A DNA stretch of 64,000 nucleotides from Rhodanobacter sp. (lineage in GTDB: Bacteria; Pseudomonadota; Gammaproteobacteria; Xanthomonadales; Rhodanobacteraceae), in NCBI GenBank assembly GCA_004298505.1, contig SCRO01000070.1:1-64000 (forward strand), in the 5' to 3' direction. Below, one piece after another: positions 39,476-49,512 of the stretch (the first letter of the stretch is position 1; each line of letters opens with the position of its first letter). The translations under genes and the position numbers were made by a program. The notes under the pieces were generated by a model. The model had not been told where the DNA came from. It saw only the letters and a program-made list of their open reading frames with translations, and made no database searches.

Positions 39476-41063
39476 CGTCGGCATTGTCGAGTAGCATCGG
39501 GCGAACTTGCGATTTGATAAACGCCCGCTCCGCCTTAGTGATGCCGTATTTGTCGAACAGCGCTTCGTCGGTCCAGGTGCAATCGAAGCTTTGCAAAGGC
39601 ACCCATGTATAGGTCCCGTGCGTCGCGTCCTGAGTAATCTTCCGAAGGGACGCGAGAAAACGGAAAAACCGTGTCGTGTAGTACGACTGTACGCTCTGCG
39701 CCTCGCTTTCCGACGCAACGTAAAAGAATAAAAATGACTGAGTGCACACCGAGGGAGAAGGGGCCAGTTGCGGCTTGCCAAGGATTTGGTGCGGTACTGC
39801 GTCCCCACCGTTGTAGGCCTTGGGCACAAGAACCTTCCATGTGTCGATCAGGTGCGCGCTCTTGGTCACTGCCTTGCGCGCGATGTAACCTACATCGCGC
39901 TTCATCTTGCGAATGTAAAAAAGCGGCACATCGCCAGCGCGCTCTTTCTGGTGGAAGTCGTCGAAGTTGGACGTCCAGCCGAACTCCTTGTCACGCGCCA
40001 AGATACTGTTGATTGAAGGCTCCTGGTACGCCAGCACTTTGCGCAAGATGGACATGGCGCGGCCATCGCGCACAAATATGTCGTACTCGCCCAAATTGCG
40101 CGGCATGGGGCCGATCACGTCGCCGCTGCGCATCGTCGTAACGCGGCAATCGCCGTTGTGAGCCGCGTCCCACAGGAAATAGCACACACCGGCCTTGATC
40201 TCCACGCCCGGGAAAACTTCGCTGGCGGCGGGGTAGTCCACCAGCTCACGCAGTCTGTGGTCGGCAAGCATGGTATGGCGAAATTCATTGAGCCCAAGTC
40301 CTGATGCCATCCACCGTGCGGGAATGACCATCGCCAACAGATTGGGCTCCAGCTGCTTGGCCTGCTCCACAAAGTGCTGGTAAATGGGTACGTCGCGCGT
40401 GCCTCCATCCGAACCAAGCTGGTACGGCGGGTTGCCGATGATGACGTCGAATTTCATGTTTTCTCCAAACAGGTCGGCTATGCGACCCTTAATGTCGCTC
40501 GTATGGATAAGCGCGTAGGCATGTGTTTCCTGCTTGTTTCCGCGGTCGTAGGCTGACTGGCTTGCACCACAAAAAGCGCAGCGACCGTTCTTCCACGTGT
40601 GCTCGGTGCGCTCAAACCAGATATTGCCCGCCTCGGTATCGAAGTGCGCGATCGAGTGCTCGCCGTTGGCGTGCTTGGAGCAGTACACGCTGCGCCGTGC
40701 CAGCATGGCGGTGAGCTGGGTGATGCCGATGCCGAACACCTGTTTTTGCAGGATATAGTTGACGCGGTCCTGAATGTCGGGAATTTGCCCGGCCAGCCCT
40801 TCGGTCAGGCGGCTGGTGATCTCGCGCAGGAAGACGCCGGACTTGGTGCACGGGTCGAGAAAGCGTACGTTCGGGTCGGCCCACAGGCTCGCGCCATCGT
40901 GATCCTTCGCCCAGGCTTCGGCCAGGGTATCCAGCATGCGGTTGGCCAGCTCCGGCGGCGTGAACACCTCGTCGTTGGACAGGTTGGCGATGCATGTCAG
41001 CACATCCGGGTTGCGCCCGCGCAGCGTAAAACGCGCCTTCATGGTTTCGGGTGTAACGCTCAT
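39468..41063 (-). CDS. Eco57I-type N6-adenine DNA methyltransferase
   Basis: Adenine methyltransferase (531 aa). EVFTPPELANRMLDTL (32-47) is followed by motif I in variant form, FLDPCTKSGVFLREI (68-82), and motif IV NPPYQLGS (211-218). A C-x2-C pair, CAFCGA, lies near 162-167 and a further cysteine at 128 could contribute to a small metal site. The C-terminal 250 residues probably recognise the target. It overlaps the DUF4411 gene by 4 bp and the helicase gene by 8. Together with the helicase-nuclease it would form a restriction-modification pair. Confidence 0.88.
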
Positions 41064-41554
41064 GCATGTTTCCCAAGCACGAAGCGTGCCTTTTCACGGC
41101 GGAGCATTTGGTAAGGCGTCACGAAGGACACCCCAACACCCAGGCAAGCGTTCGGAATCTTGACGCGGCCCGGCGAGTTGGCTGGTATTTCGTGTGTCAC
41201 CACCGTATGGCCACCGGCAAGTGCGTGCACTACGAGGTAATAGTCGGCAATCTGCATGAACGTATTGATGGCGGCCGGTGTGTACTGCTGGCTGGTCACC
41301 CATTGACTCACCTCGGCGAACTGTGGGCCGAGTGTCGGTGGCGTGCGCCGGAAAAGGTGCTGCCCCTGGTCCTTCGCCCAGGCTGTCAGGGAATCGTCGC
41401 CGCCGTCGATTTCATCGGCCACCTTGTCGATGCTGAACACCGTACCCGTGTTGCCGTGGTGAACCAGCCAATCCCAGAATGCCGGGCAAAAGTCCATGCC
41501 GTAGTGCAGGCGGTTGGCTGACATGAACACGTTGGCGTCCAGCAGGTAGCTCAT
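41060..41554 (-). CDS. DUF4411 family protein (PIN-like nuclease)
   Basis: A 164-residue PIN-fold protein. MSYLLDANVFMSANRLHYGMDF carries the first catalytic Asp, DKVADEIDGGDD the conserved Glu, and FMQIADYYLVVHALAGGHTVVTHE the acidic cluster; IPNACLGVGVSFVTPYQMLR is a family ending. DUF4411 genes are usually paired with an ImmA/IrrE peptidase gene, as here (4-bp overlap on both sides). Predicted ribonuclease toxin arm of the operon; the activity is inferred from fold. Confidence 0.85.
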   Translation of the reverse strand: MSYLLDANVFMSANRLHYGMDFCPAFWDWLVHHGNTGTVFSIDKVADEIDGGDDSLTAWAKDQGQHLFRRTPPTLGPQFAEVSQWVTSQQYTPAAINTFMQIADYYLVVHALAGGHTVVTHEIPANSPGRVKIPNACLGVGVSFVTPYQMLRREKARFVLGKHA

Positions 41555-42707
41555 GCCGTGACCCCGAGTTCGTGCGCAAGCTGATTGAATGTGGCGGCCT
41601 TGCGCACACCGAGCAGACGGTTGGCTTCCGAGAACGAAGTCATGCCTTCCAGCGCACTCGATACGACAGCGCGGCTGAAGCGTTTGCTGGCACGAGCTCC
41701 AAGACTGCGGTAGAAATCGCCACCGCTCTGGTCCTTACGCTCTTTCAGTTTGCGCAGGCGGTTTTCTTCCTCGCGGTATTGTTGCCATAGCGTGGCCTCG
41801 TTGATGTAGCCGGCATCGAACAGGCGGCGCAGGACCACCAGCGTGCTGACCTTGAACACGCGGGCCAGGCGCTGGATTTCATCGGTGACGGGAGTTTCGG
41901 CGTGATGCGCTGCCCACACCGCTTCCATTGGCATGAGCAGTTCTGCGGCCACCCGGTTGCACCAGCGCTCCATTTGTTGCGCCGGGACCTTGCCTGCCTG
42001 GGCGTCGGACACGCCGGAGGCACCCAGCCACAGATGCGCCAGCTCGTGGCCCAGCGTGAACATCTGGGCGGACTTGCTGTCGGCGCCGTTCAGAAAGATC
42101 AGCGGTGCCAGATCATCGGCCAGCACGAAACCGCGAAATTCGTCCACGTCCAGCGGGCGATGATTGTTGCTGCCGACCACGGATGTCGCCATGACCAGGA
42201 TGCCGGCGTCTTCGGCTGCCCGGATGAGCTGCCTCAGCGCATCTTCCCAGGTGCGCATGGCCTGGCGCTCGGCGGTCGACACCGCCAGTGTTGCGCCAAT
42301 GGCGCGGGCAACCTTCTCGGCAGGCTGCTCCGGTTGTGCGCTGCCGATGAATGGCAGGGGCTCGAAACCTCGCACGCGTGCGTAGTCGCGGTACCAGGCT
42401 TGCCGCTGCTGGCACAGGTAGAGGGTATCGAGCAGGTTGCTGCTGGGCTCCGCGAGGAATTGATCGCGCACAGTACGGAAGTCGGGTACCGGAAGCGCGA
42501 GCTCGGGCGGCTCGGGCAGAAAGAAATAACCGATGGCGGTATGCGTGAGACGGGCAAAATTCTCAAGCTGCCTCAGCGTAGGCTGCGCGTCTCCACTGAG
42601 CCACAACGGCCATTTGGGAAAGCGCTGCGTCAAATCCTCATCGTGCAGCCGCTCGCGCTGCGCGGCCCAGCGCAATACGGGGATGGAAGCGGCAATGCCG
42701 GAATCGG

Positions 42708-42711
<4 letters not shown>
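41551..42711 (-). CDS. Xre-ImmA/IrrE family metallo-endopeptidase
   Basis: A 386-residue protein. A degenerate Xre-type HTH region (PTLRQLENFARLTHTAIGYFFL, 44-65, then PEPPELALPVPDFRT) is fused to an ImmA/IrrE zinc peptidase with GHELAHLWLG (221-230) and a following NRVAAELLMP helix supplying the third ligand Glu. Relatives cleave repressors (ImmA on ImmR, IrrE on DdrO) or act as antitoxins to a neighbouring nuclease. It sits just before the DUF4411 gene with a 4-bp overlap, so control of that protein's activity is the simplest model. Confidence 0.88.
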
Positions 42712-43345
<634 letters not shown>

Positions 43346-43349
<4 letters not shown>

Positions 43350-43630
43350 GCGGACGACCCGCTGCCATGGAACACGGTGCCGCTAGCGACAGATGGGATC
43401 ACCGCAGCACCCGGGTGACCGTGCATCGTTTGTGCATCCACGCAGCGTTCAGTGTCAATGCGCCGAAAACGCCAGGAGCCGCCTACCTGGGATATCGGAA
43501 TCTGCCTGGCCGCGGCGAGCCTGTACACCGTACGTTCAGTGGACGGCAGGGAGCCGGCAAGTGGCCTGATCGTGAGGATGTTGTTGCCGGCCTTGGGCTG
43601 CTTCACCGCGGACTTCCCCGCCGGACACAT
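43346..43630 (-). CDS. Excisionase-like HTH DNA-binding protein
   Basis: First gene of the defence-type operon, 94 aa. ILTIRPLAGSLPSTERTVYR and LAAARQIPISQVGGSWRFRRIDTE match the HTH_17/excisionase winged-helix pattern (T-x-R-T-V-Y-R-L...VGGxWRFRR). The tail (GHPGAAVIPSVASG) is unstructured. Likely the operon's control protein rather than a phage excisionase, as no integrase is near. ATG 43630 is used; a TTG five codons upstream is possible. It overlaps the methylase-like gene by 4 bp. Confidence 0.72.
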
Positions 43631-43645
43631 GACGAAATAGTACAA

Positions 43646-43890
43646 GCTTCGCCGTGATTGCGACCAACTATCGATACCGTTGGCAAAGGGACAGGTGCAA
43701 ACTCAGGGTTCGCGAAAAGGTTGACCGAAGACATGAGCGTCGGCGCAATCGATGGCGTCCGGATTCGGCGCATCGAAACCCGCTCGCACACGTGCCACCA
43801 ACGCTTGGCATAACGGGCACCCAACGGGCACCAGATACAACAATGGCGCTGCGCTGAAGTCCGTAAACAGCGCCAAGTACTTGATTAAAT
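43646..43890. other. Operon upstream region between the defence operon and tRNA-Gln
   Basis: About 245 bp that should hold the operon promoter. No integrase fragment or tRNA repeat is recognisable. A short tandem pair, GTGCCCGTTGG-GTGCCCGTT, is visible on the minus strand near 43810-43830. The track ORFs here are not recognised. Confidence 0.45.
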
Positions 43891-43964
43891 TGGCAGCCCC
43901 GGATGGATTCGAACCACCGATGCCTGAGTCAGAGTCAGGTGCCTTACCGCTTGGCTACGGGGCT
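43891..43964 (-). tRNA. glnT-like: tRNA-Gln (CTG anticodon)
   Basis: 74 nt on the minus strand. Acceptor arms AGCCCCG / CGGGGCT pair fully, followed by discriminator G and an encoded CCA. The D region GCCAAGCGGTAAGGCA is the usual tRNA-Gln sequence; the anticodon stem CCTGA/TCAGG encloses CTCTGAC with anticodon CTG; the T arm reads GGTTCGAATCC. It lies 13 bp downstream of rpsI, and its 3' end faces the defence-type operon, a common arrangement at island insertion sites. Confidence 0.95.
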
Positions 43965-43977
43965 ATGAAGCTGGAGC

Positions 43978-44370
43978 TTAGCGCTTGGAGAACTGGGTGG
44001 CACGACGTGCCTTGTGCAGGCCGACCTTCTTGCGCTCGACTTCACGCGCATCGCGGGTCACGAAACCAGCCTTGCGCAGCGGCGACTTCAGGCTTTCGTC
44101 ATACTCGACCAGGGCACGGGCGATGCCCAGCCGGATCGCGCCGGCCTGGCCGGTGATGCCACCGCCGGCCACCGTCACCTTGATGTCGAACTTCGCGATG
44201 TTGTCGGTCAGCTCGAGCGGCTGGCGCACGATCATGCACGAGGTCTCGCGACCGAAGAACTGCTCAAGCGACTTGCCGTTCACTTCGATGGCACCGCTGC
44301 CCTTGCGCAGGAACACGCGTGCGGCGGAGGTCTTGCGGCGGCCGGTGCCGTAATTCTGCTGGATTGTCAT
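43978..44370 (-). CDS. rpsI: 30S ribosomal protein S9
   Basis: 130-residue S9, the same length as in E. coli. [23 protein letters not shown] opens the protein and [25 protein letters not shown] is the C-terminal tail whose final KR reaches the P-site tRNA. I chose ATG 44370 rather than 44376 because AAGGA is 6 nt before it. Co-transcribed with rplM, 9 bp upstream. Confidence 0.97.
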   Translation of the reverse strand: MTIQQNYGTGRRKTSAARVFLRKGSGAIEVNGKSLEQFFGRETSCMIVRQPLELTDNIAKFDIKVTVAGGGITGQAGAIRLGIARALVEYDESLKSPLRKAGFVTRDAREVERKKVGLHKARRATQFSKR

Positions 44371-44379
44371 GCTCATTCC

Positions 44380-44808
44380 TTAAATCTCCAGCGCCTGCGG
44401 CTGCTGTGCGGTATGCGGATGGTCGGCGCCGCCGTAGACCTTGAGCTTGCGATACATCTCGCGGCCCAACGGGTTCTTCGGCAGCATGCCCTTGACGGCG
44501 ATCTCGATCACGCGCTCCGGGTGGGTCGCCAGCAGGTCCTTTAGGGTGGTGGTCTTCAGGTTGCCGACATAACCGGTGAAGCGGTGGTATTTCTTGTCGT
44601 CCAGCTTGGCACCGGTGACGTGCACCTTCTGCGCATTGACCACCACGATATAATCGCCGGTGTCGCAATGCGGGGTGTATTCCGGCTTGTGCTTGCCACG
44701 CAGACGACGGGCGATCTCGGTCGACAGGCGACCGAGCGTCTTGTCCGTGGCATCGACCACGAACCAGTCGCGCTTGACGCTGTCGGCATTGGCGCTGAAC
44801 GTTTTCAT
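44380..44808 (-). CDS. rplM: 50S ribosomal protein L13
   Basis: 142-residue L13, the usual length. [82 protein letters not shown] are the family landmarks. ATG 44808 gives the standard start; the track ORF carries 22 extra residues. First gene of the rplM-rpsI operon. The promoter should lie in the 241 bp before coq7. Confidence 0.98.
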   Translation of the reverse strand: MKTFSANADSVKRDWFVVDATDKTLGRLSTEIARRLRGKHKPEYTPHCDTGDYIVVVNAQKVHVTGAKLDDKKYHRFTGYVGNLKTTTLKDLLATHPERVIEIAVKGMLPKNPLGREMYRKLKVYGGADHPHTAQQPQALEI

Positions 44809-45049
44809 TTCAAATACCTGTCGACCGCCGTTGGGCGGTACGCATGATGGAAGAGCTTCGCTTCGGTGGAACAAAGGCGCAAGATGATAGCGGAGCGGTC
44901 ATCCATGGCGCAAGCCCGCCGACCGGCGAACTGTGAGTCGGCAATGATAGCATGAACGCAGGACCGCTTGAGAAGCCCCCCCGGCACGCGTCGAAGACGG
45001 TGAAACCATGGCGGGCCATGCTGGCCCGCGAACTTCCACAGGAAACCCC

Positions 45050-45691
45050 ATGAGCACCCGCACCCTGAGCCCCCTCGACCGCCTGCTCTGCGGTTGCGAA
45101 CGCGCATTGGAAGCCATCGCCGGCGCACCGCCAGCCACCCGCTCATCGCCTGCCGCCGGCATCGCCGAAGCAGCGCTGGACGAAGCTGAACGGCGCCACG
45201 TCGCGGGCCTGATGCGGGTCAACCATACCGGCGAAGTCTGCGCGCAGGCGTTGTACGTCGGCCAGGCCACGCTGGCACGCGATGCCGACAACCGCGAACA
45301 CCTGCTGCGCGCTGCCGCCGAGGAGACCGATCACCTGGCCTGGTGCGCCGAACGGCTGCAGCAACTACACAGCCGCCCCAGCCGGCTCAATCCGCTGTGG
45401 TACGCCGGCAGCTACGCGATCGGTGCCGTTGCCGCGTTGGCCGGCGACCCGGTCAGCCTCGGCTTCGTGGTCGAAACCGAGCGCCAGGTGGAAACCCATC
45501 TCGCCAGGCACCTGGAAAAGCTGCCGGCACAGGACGCGCGCTCACGCGCCGTGCTGGCTACCATGCAAGCCGACGAGATCCGCCATGCCCAGGCCGCACA
45601 GCAACGCGGCGGCATCGAGCTGCCGTTTCCGCTGCCGCAGCTGATGCGCGCCAGCTCGCTGCTGATGAAGACGGTAGCCTACCGGCTGTAG
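45050..45691 (+). CDS. coq7: Coq7-type 3-demethoxyubiquinol hydroxylase
   Basis: Membrane-associated di-iron hydroxylase for the last ring hydroxylation of ubiquinone. 213 aa with the ferritin-like ligands in [15 protein letters not shown] (E..), EETDHLAWC (E-x2-H), [15 protein letters not shown] (E) and [12 protein letters not shown] (E-x2-H). ATG 45050 ([20 protein letters not shown]) with GGAAA upstream. Diverges from rplM. Confidence 0.94.
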   Translation: MSTRTLSPLDRLLCGCERALEAIAGAPPATRSSPAAGIAEAALDEAERRHVAGLMRVNHTGEVCAQALYVGQATLARDADNREHLLRAAAEETDHLAWCAERLQQLHSRPSRLNPLWYAGSYAIGAVAALAGDPVSLGFVVETERQVETHLARHLEKLPAQDARSRAVLATMQADEIRHAQAAQQRGGIELPFPLPQLMRASSLLMKTVAYRL

Positions 45692-45698
45692 CGCGCCG

Positions 45699-47015
45699 TC
45701 ACGCCCTGATCCAGCGCCACAGTTCACGCCACGACGGCTTCTTGCCGTACATCAGGATGCCGGTGCGGTAGATCCGCGCGGCCAGCCACACGCAGGCCAG
45801 CAAGGCCACCACCATCAACGCCAGCGACACGACCAGTTCCAGCGGTGGCACCGAGGTCAGCGACCAGCGCACCGGCATGGTGAACGGCGCAAAGAACGGG
45901 ATGTATGACATCGTCACGCCGAGCGGGCCGGTCGGGTCCTTGATCAGGGCGAACACCGCAAAGAAGCCCACGATAATGAACACAGTGACGAAGATCGCGT
46001 ACTGCTGGGTCTCCTGGATCGTGTTGCACATCGCACCGATCGCCGCGTACAGCGCGCCATAGAGCATGAAGCCCAGCGCGAAATACAGCAGGAACACCAG
46101 CAGCAGGCCCGGTGCCATGCTCGGGATCGGAAAGCTCTGCGCGGCGTCGGCGCTCATACCGAAAATCGCGGCCAGCGGCGCGCGCTGACTGCTGAGCACG
46201 AATACCGTGCCGCCCCAGATCGCCATTTGCGCCAGCCCGGCCAGCCCCACGCCGAGCACCTTGCCCAGCAGCATCTGGAACGGGGTCAGCGAGGAGGTCA
46301 GCACCTCCATGATGCGCGAGGTCTTCTCCTCGATCACCGAGGTCATCGTCTGTTGACCGTATATCAGGATCGCGATGTACAGGATGAAGCCCATGAAGTA
46401 CGCAATCATGAACGACTCCTGCCCGCTCTGACCGGTCAGCTTGCCATCGGATACCTTGGTGGTATTCATGTCCGCTGGCGTCATCGCGCGCTTGACCAGG
46501 TCCGCATCCACACCTGACTTACCCAGTCGCACGCCAGCCAGCGCGTTGGATACGGCGCGCTGCAACTTGGACATCGATTCCAGCGAACCCACGTTGCCGC
46601 CGTAGTAGGCAAGCTTGCCGCTGGCCAGGGTGTCGTCGGTGAGCACGAGCACACCGTTCCAGCCATCCTTCTGCTTGTCACTGGAGAACCCGGTCTTGGC
46701 GATCAGGCCGTCACGCACCTTGGTCAAATCGTCACTGGTAGCCGCAAACACCTCCACGGTGTAGCGCGCCTTGGCGTTCGGCCCACTGCCGAGCTTCTCG
46801 GACTCGAGCGCGTGGCTGACCGATTGACCCAAACCCGTGGTGGAGGCATCCACCACCGCCACCCGGCTGGCGCGGTCGCCACCACTCAGCATCAGCGCGG
46901 GCAGCAGCACCATCGCCACCATGAACACCGGTAGAAGTACGGTGGAAATGACGAACGCCTTGGTGCGCACGCGCTCGACGAACTCGCGTCGGATAACCGC
47001 GATGATCTTCTTCAT
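45699..47015 (-). CDS. ABC-2 type exporter permease (NatB-like)
   Basis: Permease of 438 aa. A first membrane helix near 20-42, a large extracytoplasmic domain (about 45-215), then five or more helices including MIAYFMGFILYIAILIYGQQTMTSVIEEKTSRIMEVLTSSLTPFQMLLGKVLGVG, the typical ABC-2 coupling region. Starts at ATG 47015, overlapping the ATPase gene by 4 bp. NatAB relatives export Na+ or peptides; substrate here unknown. Confidence 0.9.
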   Translation of the reverse strand: MKKIIAVIRREFVERVRTKAFVISTVLLPVFMVAMVLLPALMLSGGDRASRVAVVDASTTGLGQSVSHALESEKLGSGPNAKARYTVEVFAATSDDLTKVRDGLIAKTGFSSDKQKDGWNGVLVLTDDTLASGKLAYYGGNVGSLESMSKLQRAVSNALAGVRLGKSGVDADLVKRAMTPADMNTTKVSDGKLTGQSGQESFMIAYFMGFILYIAILIYGQQTMTSVIEEKTSRIMEVLTSSLTPFQMLLGKVLGVGLAGLAQMAIWGGTVFVLSSQRAPLAAIFGMSADAAQSFPIPSMAPGLLLVFLLYFALGFMLYGALYAAIGAMCNTIQETQQYAIFVTVFIIVGFFAVFALIKDPTGPLGVTMSYIPFFAPFTMPVRWSLTSVPPLELVVSLALMVVALLACVWLAARIYRTGILMYGKKPSWRELWRWIRA

Positions 47016-47962
47016 GCGGCGACTCCGGCGTGGGCGGTGGCGGCGTCGGCGCCCACCTTGGCGATGAAAATGGCGTGCAGCGAAGGCTCGACCACCTCGA
47101 ACCGGCGCAGGCCGACGCCCTCGCGTACCAGCGCCGCGAGCAACTGCTCGGGATCGGCGCCCTCGGCCATCTGCAGCTCGGCGCTGGCACCGTAATCGTC
47201 GACGTGGGCGATCAAGGCGCGATCGGCCAGGACGTTCGCGGCGCGCGCCTTGTCGTGGGTGAAGCCCAGCGCCACGTGGCGCCCGCCAAAGTCCTCCTTT
47301 ACCTGCGCCACCGTGCCGTTCACCACCATCTCGCCGCGCGCGATGATCGCGATGTGATCGCACATCCGCTCGGCCTGCTCCATCACGTGGGTGGAAAACA
47401 GCACGGTGCGCCCCTCGGCGGCGATCGCCACCACGATGTCCTTCATCACCTGCGCGTTGACCGGATCCAGTCCGGAAAACGGCTCGTCCAGGATCACCAG
47501 CTCGGGCTCGTGCAACAGCGCGCCGGCAAACTGCACCTTCTGCTGCATGCCCTTGGACAGGTCCTCGACCTTCTTCAAGGCCCAGTCGCTGACACCGAGT
47601 CGCTCCAGCCAGGCCTGCGCACGACGGCGCGCGTCGGCGCGACCGATGCCCTTGGTCTCACCAAGAAAGATCAGGTGATCGAGCACCTTCATCTTCTTGT
47701 ACAGCCCGCGCTCCTCCGGCAGGTAGCCGATGCGCTGCGACAGCTTGCGACTGTTGTGTGGCGAGTCGAACAGCACGATCTTGCCCTCGTCGGGCTCCAG
47801 GATGCCCATGATCAGGCGGATCGTGGTGGATTTGCCCGCGCCGTTCGGCCCGAGCAAGCCGAAGATGCCGCCGGCGGCAATCTCCATGGAAAGATGATTC
47901 ACCGCGGTATGCCCGGAAAAGCGCTTGGTGACAGACTCGATGCGCACGCTTGCTGCGATCAT
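47012..47962 (-). CDS. ABC exporter ATP-binding protein (NatA-like)
   Basis: ATPase of 316 aa. Walker A LLGPNGAGKSTT (37-48), Q-loop replaced by IGYLPEERGLYKKMKV, signature LSKGMQQKVQFA, Walker B LVILDEPFSGLDP and FSTHVMEQAE. The C-terminal DUF4162-like part (AALVREGVGLRRFEVVEPSLHAIFI) is typical of NatA. LSKGM replaces the common LSGGQ. Pairs with the downstream permease. Confidence 0.93.
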   Translation of the reverse strand: MIAASVRIESVTKRFSGHTAVNHLSMEIAAGGIFGLLGPNGAGKSTTIRLIMGILEPDEGKIVLFDSPHNSRKLSQRIGYLPEERGLYKKMKVLDHLIFLGETKGIGRADARRRAQAWLERLGVSDWALKKVEDLSKGMQQKVQFAGALLHEPELVILDEPFSGLDPVNAQVMKDIVVAIAAEGRTVLFSTHVMEQAERMCDHIAIIARGEMVVNGTVAQVKEDFGGRHVALGFTHDKARAANVLADRALIAHVDDYGASAELQMAEGADPEQLLAALVREGVGLRRFEVVEPSLHAIFIAKVGADAATAHAGVAA

Positions 47963-48391
47963 GGACCAGCTCCCTTCAAAGGCCGGGCTCCCCGCCCGAA
48001 CACCGAAAGCTAGCATGCGGCGATGCGCGGGCAAAGGTGACTCATGGCGGGCGTCCAGCGATCGGCAAGTCGTGGTCCCGCGAAATTCCTGGCGACAGCG
48101 ACCGGTCAGCCAGACTTGTCGCGACCAAAGCGCGGCAGATTCCAGTGCAGGCGCAACGACAGAAAACACAGCCCGTAGACCTCAGGACCTCAGGGTCAGG
48201 TCTTTCCTTGCCACATTGGGGTAGTGGAACCGAGTGGCACGTTGCTCAGACGGTGGCCAGGCCGATCCGCTACAGGTGGCGCGGTGCATTCATGCGTGAG
48301 TGCAGAATGCGGATTACAATGATTGGCGCAAAGCGTTGCACAGCCTGACCTCAGAGTGAAAAATCCCCGGAACCGACTCAAATCTCCAAAT
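47963..48391. other. Intergenic region, no gene identified
   Basis: No protein is recognised here. It contains ACCTCAGGGTCAGGTCTT at 48187-48204, which recurs at 49436-49453 on the far side of the VapBC-like module. Confidence 0.5.
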
Positions 48392-48467
48392 GTCGTTATC
48401 CCGGCGAAAAGCCGGACCCCAATGTCTGGTGCGAAAGGCTCTGGGTCCCGGCTTTCGCCGGGATGAC
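48392..48467. repeat. Palindromic dispersed repeat (GTCATCCCGGCGAAAGCC type)
   Basis: Inverted arms GTCGTTATCCCGGCGAAAAGCCGGACCCC (48392-48420) and GGGTCCCGGCTTTCGCCGGGATGAC (48443-48467) fold into a long hairpin. A third, decayed arm AGCTTTCGCTGGGATGAC lies at 48517-48534. The motif resembles a widespread proteobacterial intergenic palindrome. Confidence 0.75.
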
Positions 48468-48673
48468 GATCGGGGGCCGGGCGCACGGTAATTTGTTGTT
48501 TCTCCGGACAGCAATGAGCTTTCGCTGGGATGACAGTACGTAGTGAGACTCGCTGAGTCCCGAGTCTCGCCGCAGCACTGGCGCAACCGATGGCCCGGCG
48601 GGCAAGCCGCAGGTGCGGCGCGTAATCCAGTGTTGTTGTCATCAGACGGTCGCTGAAGACGGTCGCTGACCAT

Positions 48674-48690
48674 ATCAGTGCTACACTGAT
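48674..48690. promoter_or_regulatory. Operator candidate of the VapBC-like module
   Basis: Perfect inverted repeat ATCAGTG-CTA-CACTGAT, 26 bp before the antitoxin ATG, and preceded by a perfect 13-bp tandem duplication, AGACGGTCGCTGA twice (48644-48669). Suits binding by a ribbon-helix-helix antitoxin dimer. Confidence 0.65.
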
Positions 48691-48716
48691 CCCGTGTCAA
48701 TTGAGTGGAGTACACC

Positions 48717-48944
48717 ATGGCCAACCTGACTCTGAGTCTGGACGATGAAATCCTGCAGCGCGCCCGTGAAGCCGCGTTACGCGAACGCACGTCGGTCAAC
48801 GCACTAGTACGCGAATATCTGACCCACTATGTGGATGCCAAAAGCCGACGCCTGGATGCCATCGATGCGCTCGATGCGCTAGCTGGACGCAGCAAATCGC
48901 GCAGCAGCGAGGCATGGTCGCGCGACGAGCTGCATCGGCGTTGA
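48717..48944 (+). CDS. Ribbon-helix-helix antitoxin (VapB-like)
   Basis: 75-residue antitoxin. MANLTLSLDDEILQRAREAALRERTSVNALVREYLTHYVD is a ribbon-helix-helix domain (strand LTLSL, two helices); the C-terminal SEAWSRDELHRR would insert into the toxin. Start ATG 48717 with GGAG upstream. Toxin begins just beyond its stop. Confidence 0.85.
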   Translation: MANLTLSLDDEILQRAREAALRERTSVNALVREYLTHYVDAKSRRLDAIDALDALAGRSKSRSSEAWSRDELHRR

Positions 48945-48946
48945 CG

Positions 48947-49381
48947 GTGCGCGTATTCATCGATACCAACTTGTGGGTGTATCGGCTCGACCAGCGCGAA
49001 GTCGACAAATCGCGCTGGATTGGGCAATGGTTGCGCCAGATCGCGAACGAACACGAGATCGTCATCAGCACCCAGGTACTGATTGAATTGCGCGCGGTGC
49101 TCACGCGCAAGTTCGAGCCGGCGCTGTCGGCACAGGAAACGCGCGTGGCGCTGCACGCGCTGGCGCAGTTCGAGGTGGTGGCAACCGATGCCAATCTGGT
49201 GCTCGACGCCAACGAGCTGGCCAACGCCGAACAACTTTCGTGGTTCGATGCCTTGATCGCCGAAGCCGCGTTGCGCACACGCTGCGAGATTCTCTACAGC
49301 GAAGACTTCAGCCATGGCCGCACCTTCGGTGAATTGGCCATCTGCAACCCACTGCTGGAGATGCAGGGGAAAGCACAGTGA
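48947..49381 (+). CDS. PIN-domain toxin (VapC-like)
   Basis: PIN ribonuclease of about 144 aa. VFIDTNLWVYRLD holds the first Asp, STQVLIELRAVLTRK the Glu, LSWFDALIAEAAL and LYSEDFSHGRTFG the later acidic residues. I start at GTG 48947 (MRVFIDTN), 2 bp after the antitoxin stop; TTG 48941 overlapping that stop is an alternative. Looks intact. Confidence 0.9.
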   Translation: MRVFIDTNLWVYRLDQREVDKSRWIGQWLRQIANEHEIVISTQVLIELRAVLTRKFEPALSAQETRVALHALAQFEVVATDANLVLDANELANAEQLSWFDALIAEAALRTRCEILYSEDFSHGRTFGELAICNPLLEMQGKAQ

Positions 49382-49435
49382 GCGAATGCGTTGCAGCGCG
49401 GCCTGTCGCTGCTGTTGGTGCTGTGAACCTCAGCA

Positions 49436-49512
49436 ACCTCAGGGTCAGGTCTTACGTTTTGCTTGGGCAGTAACCAAAAGGCACGACCTGACTCTATTCT
49501 TTCAGCGTTCTT
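49436..49512. repeat. Repeat fragments beside a transposase remnant
   Basis: Contains the second copy of ACCTCAGGGTCAGGTCTT (49436-49453), an inverted partner GACCTGAC at about 49484-49491, and the start of an 11-bp tandem duplication, TTCTTTCAGCG (49497-49518). Looks like the edge of a decayed mobile element. Confidence 0.55.

Noticed and set aside
45010-45030. Hairpin GCGGGCCA-TGC-TGGCCCGC before coq7
   Set aside because: No T run and lies in a promoter region; too little to call a terminator or riboswitch.
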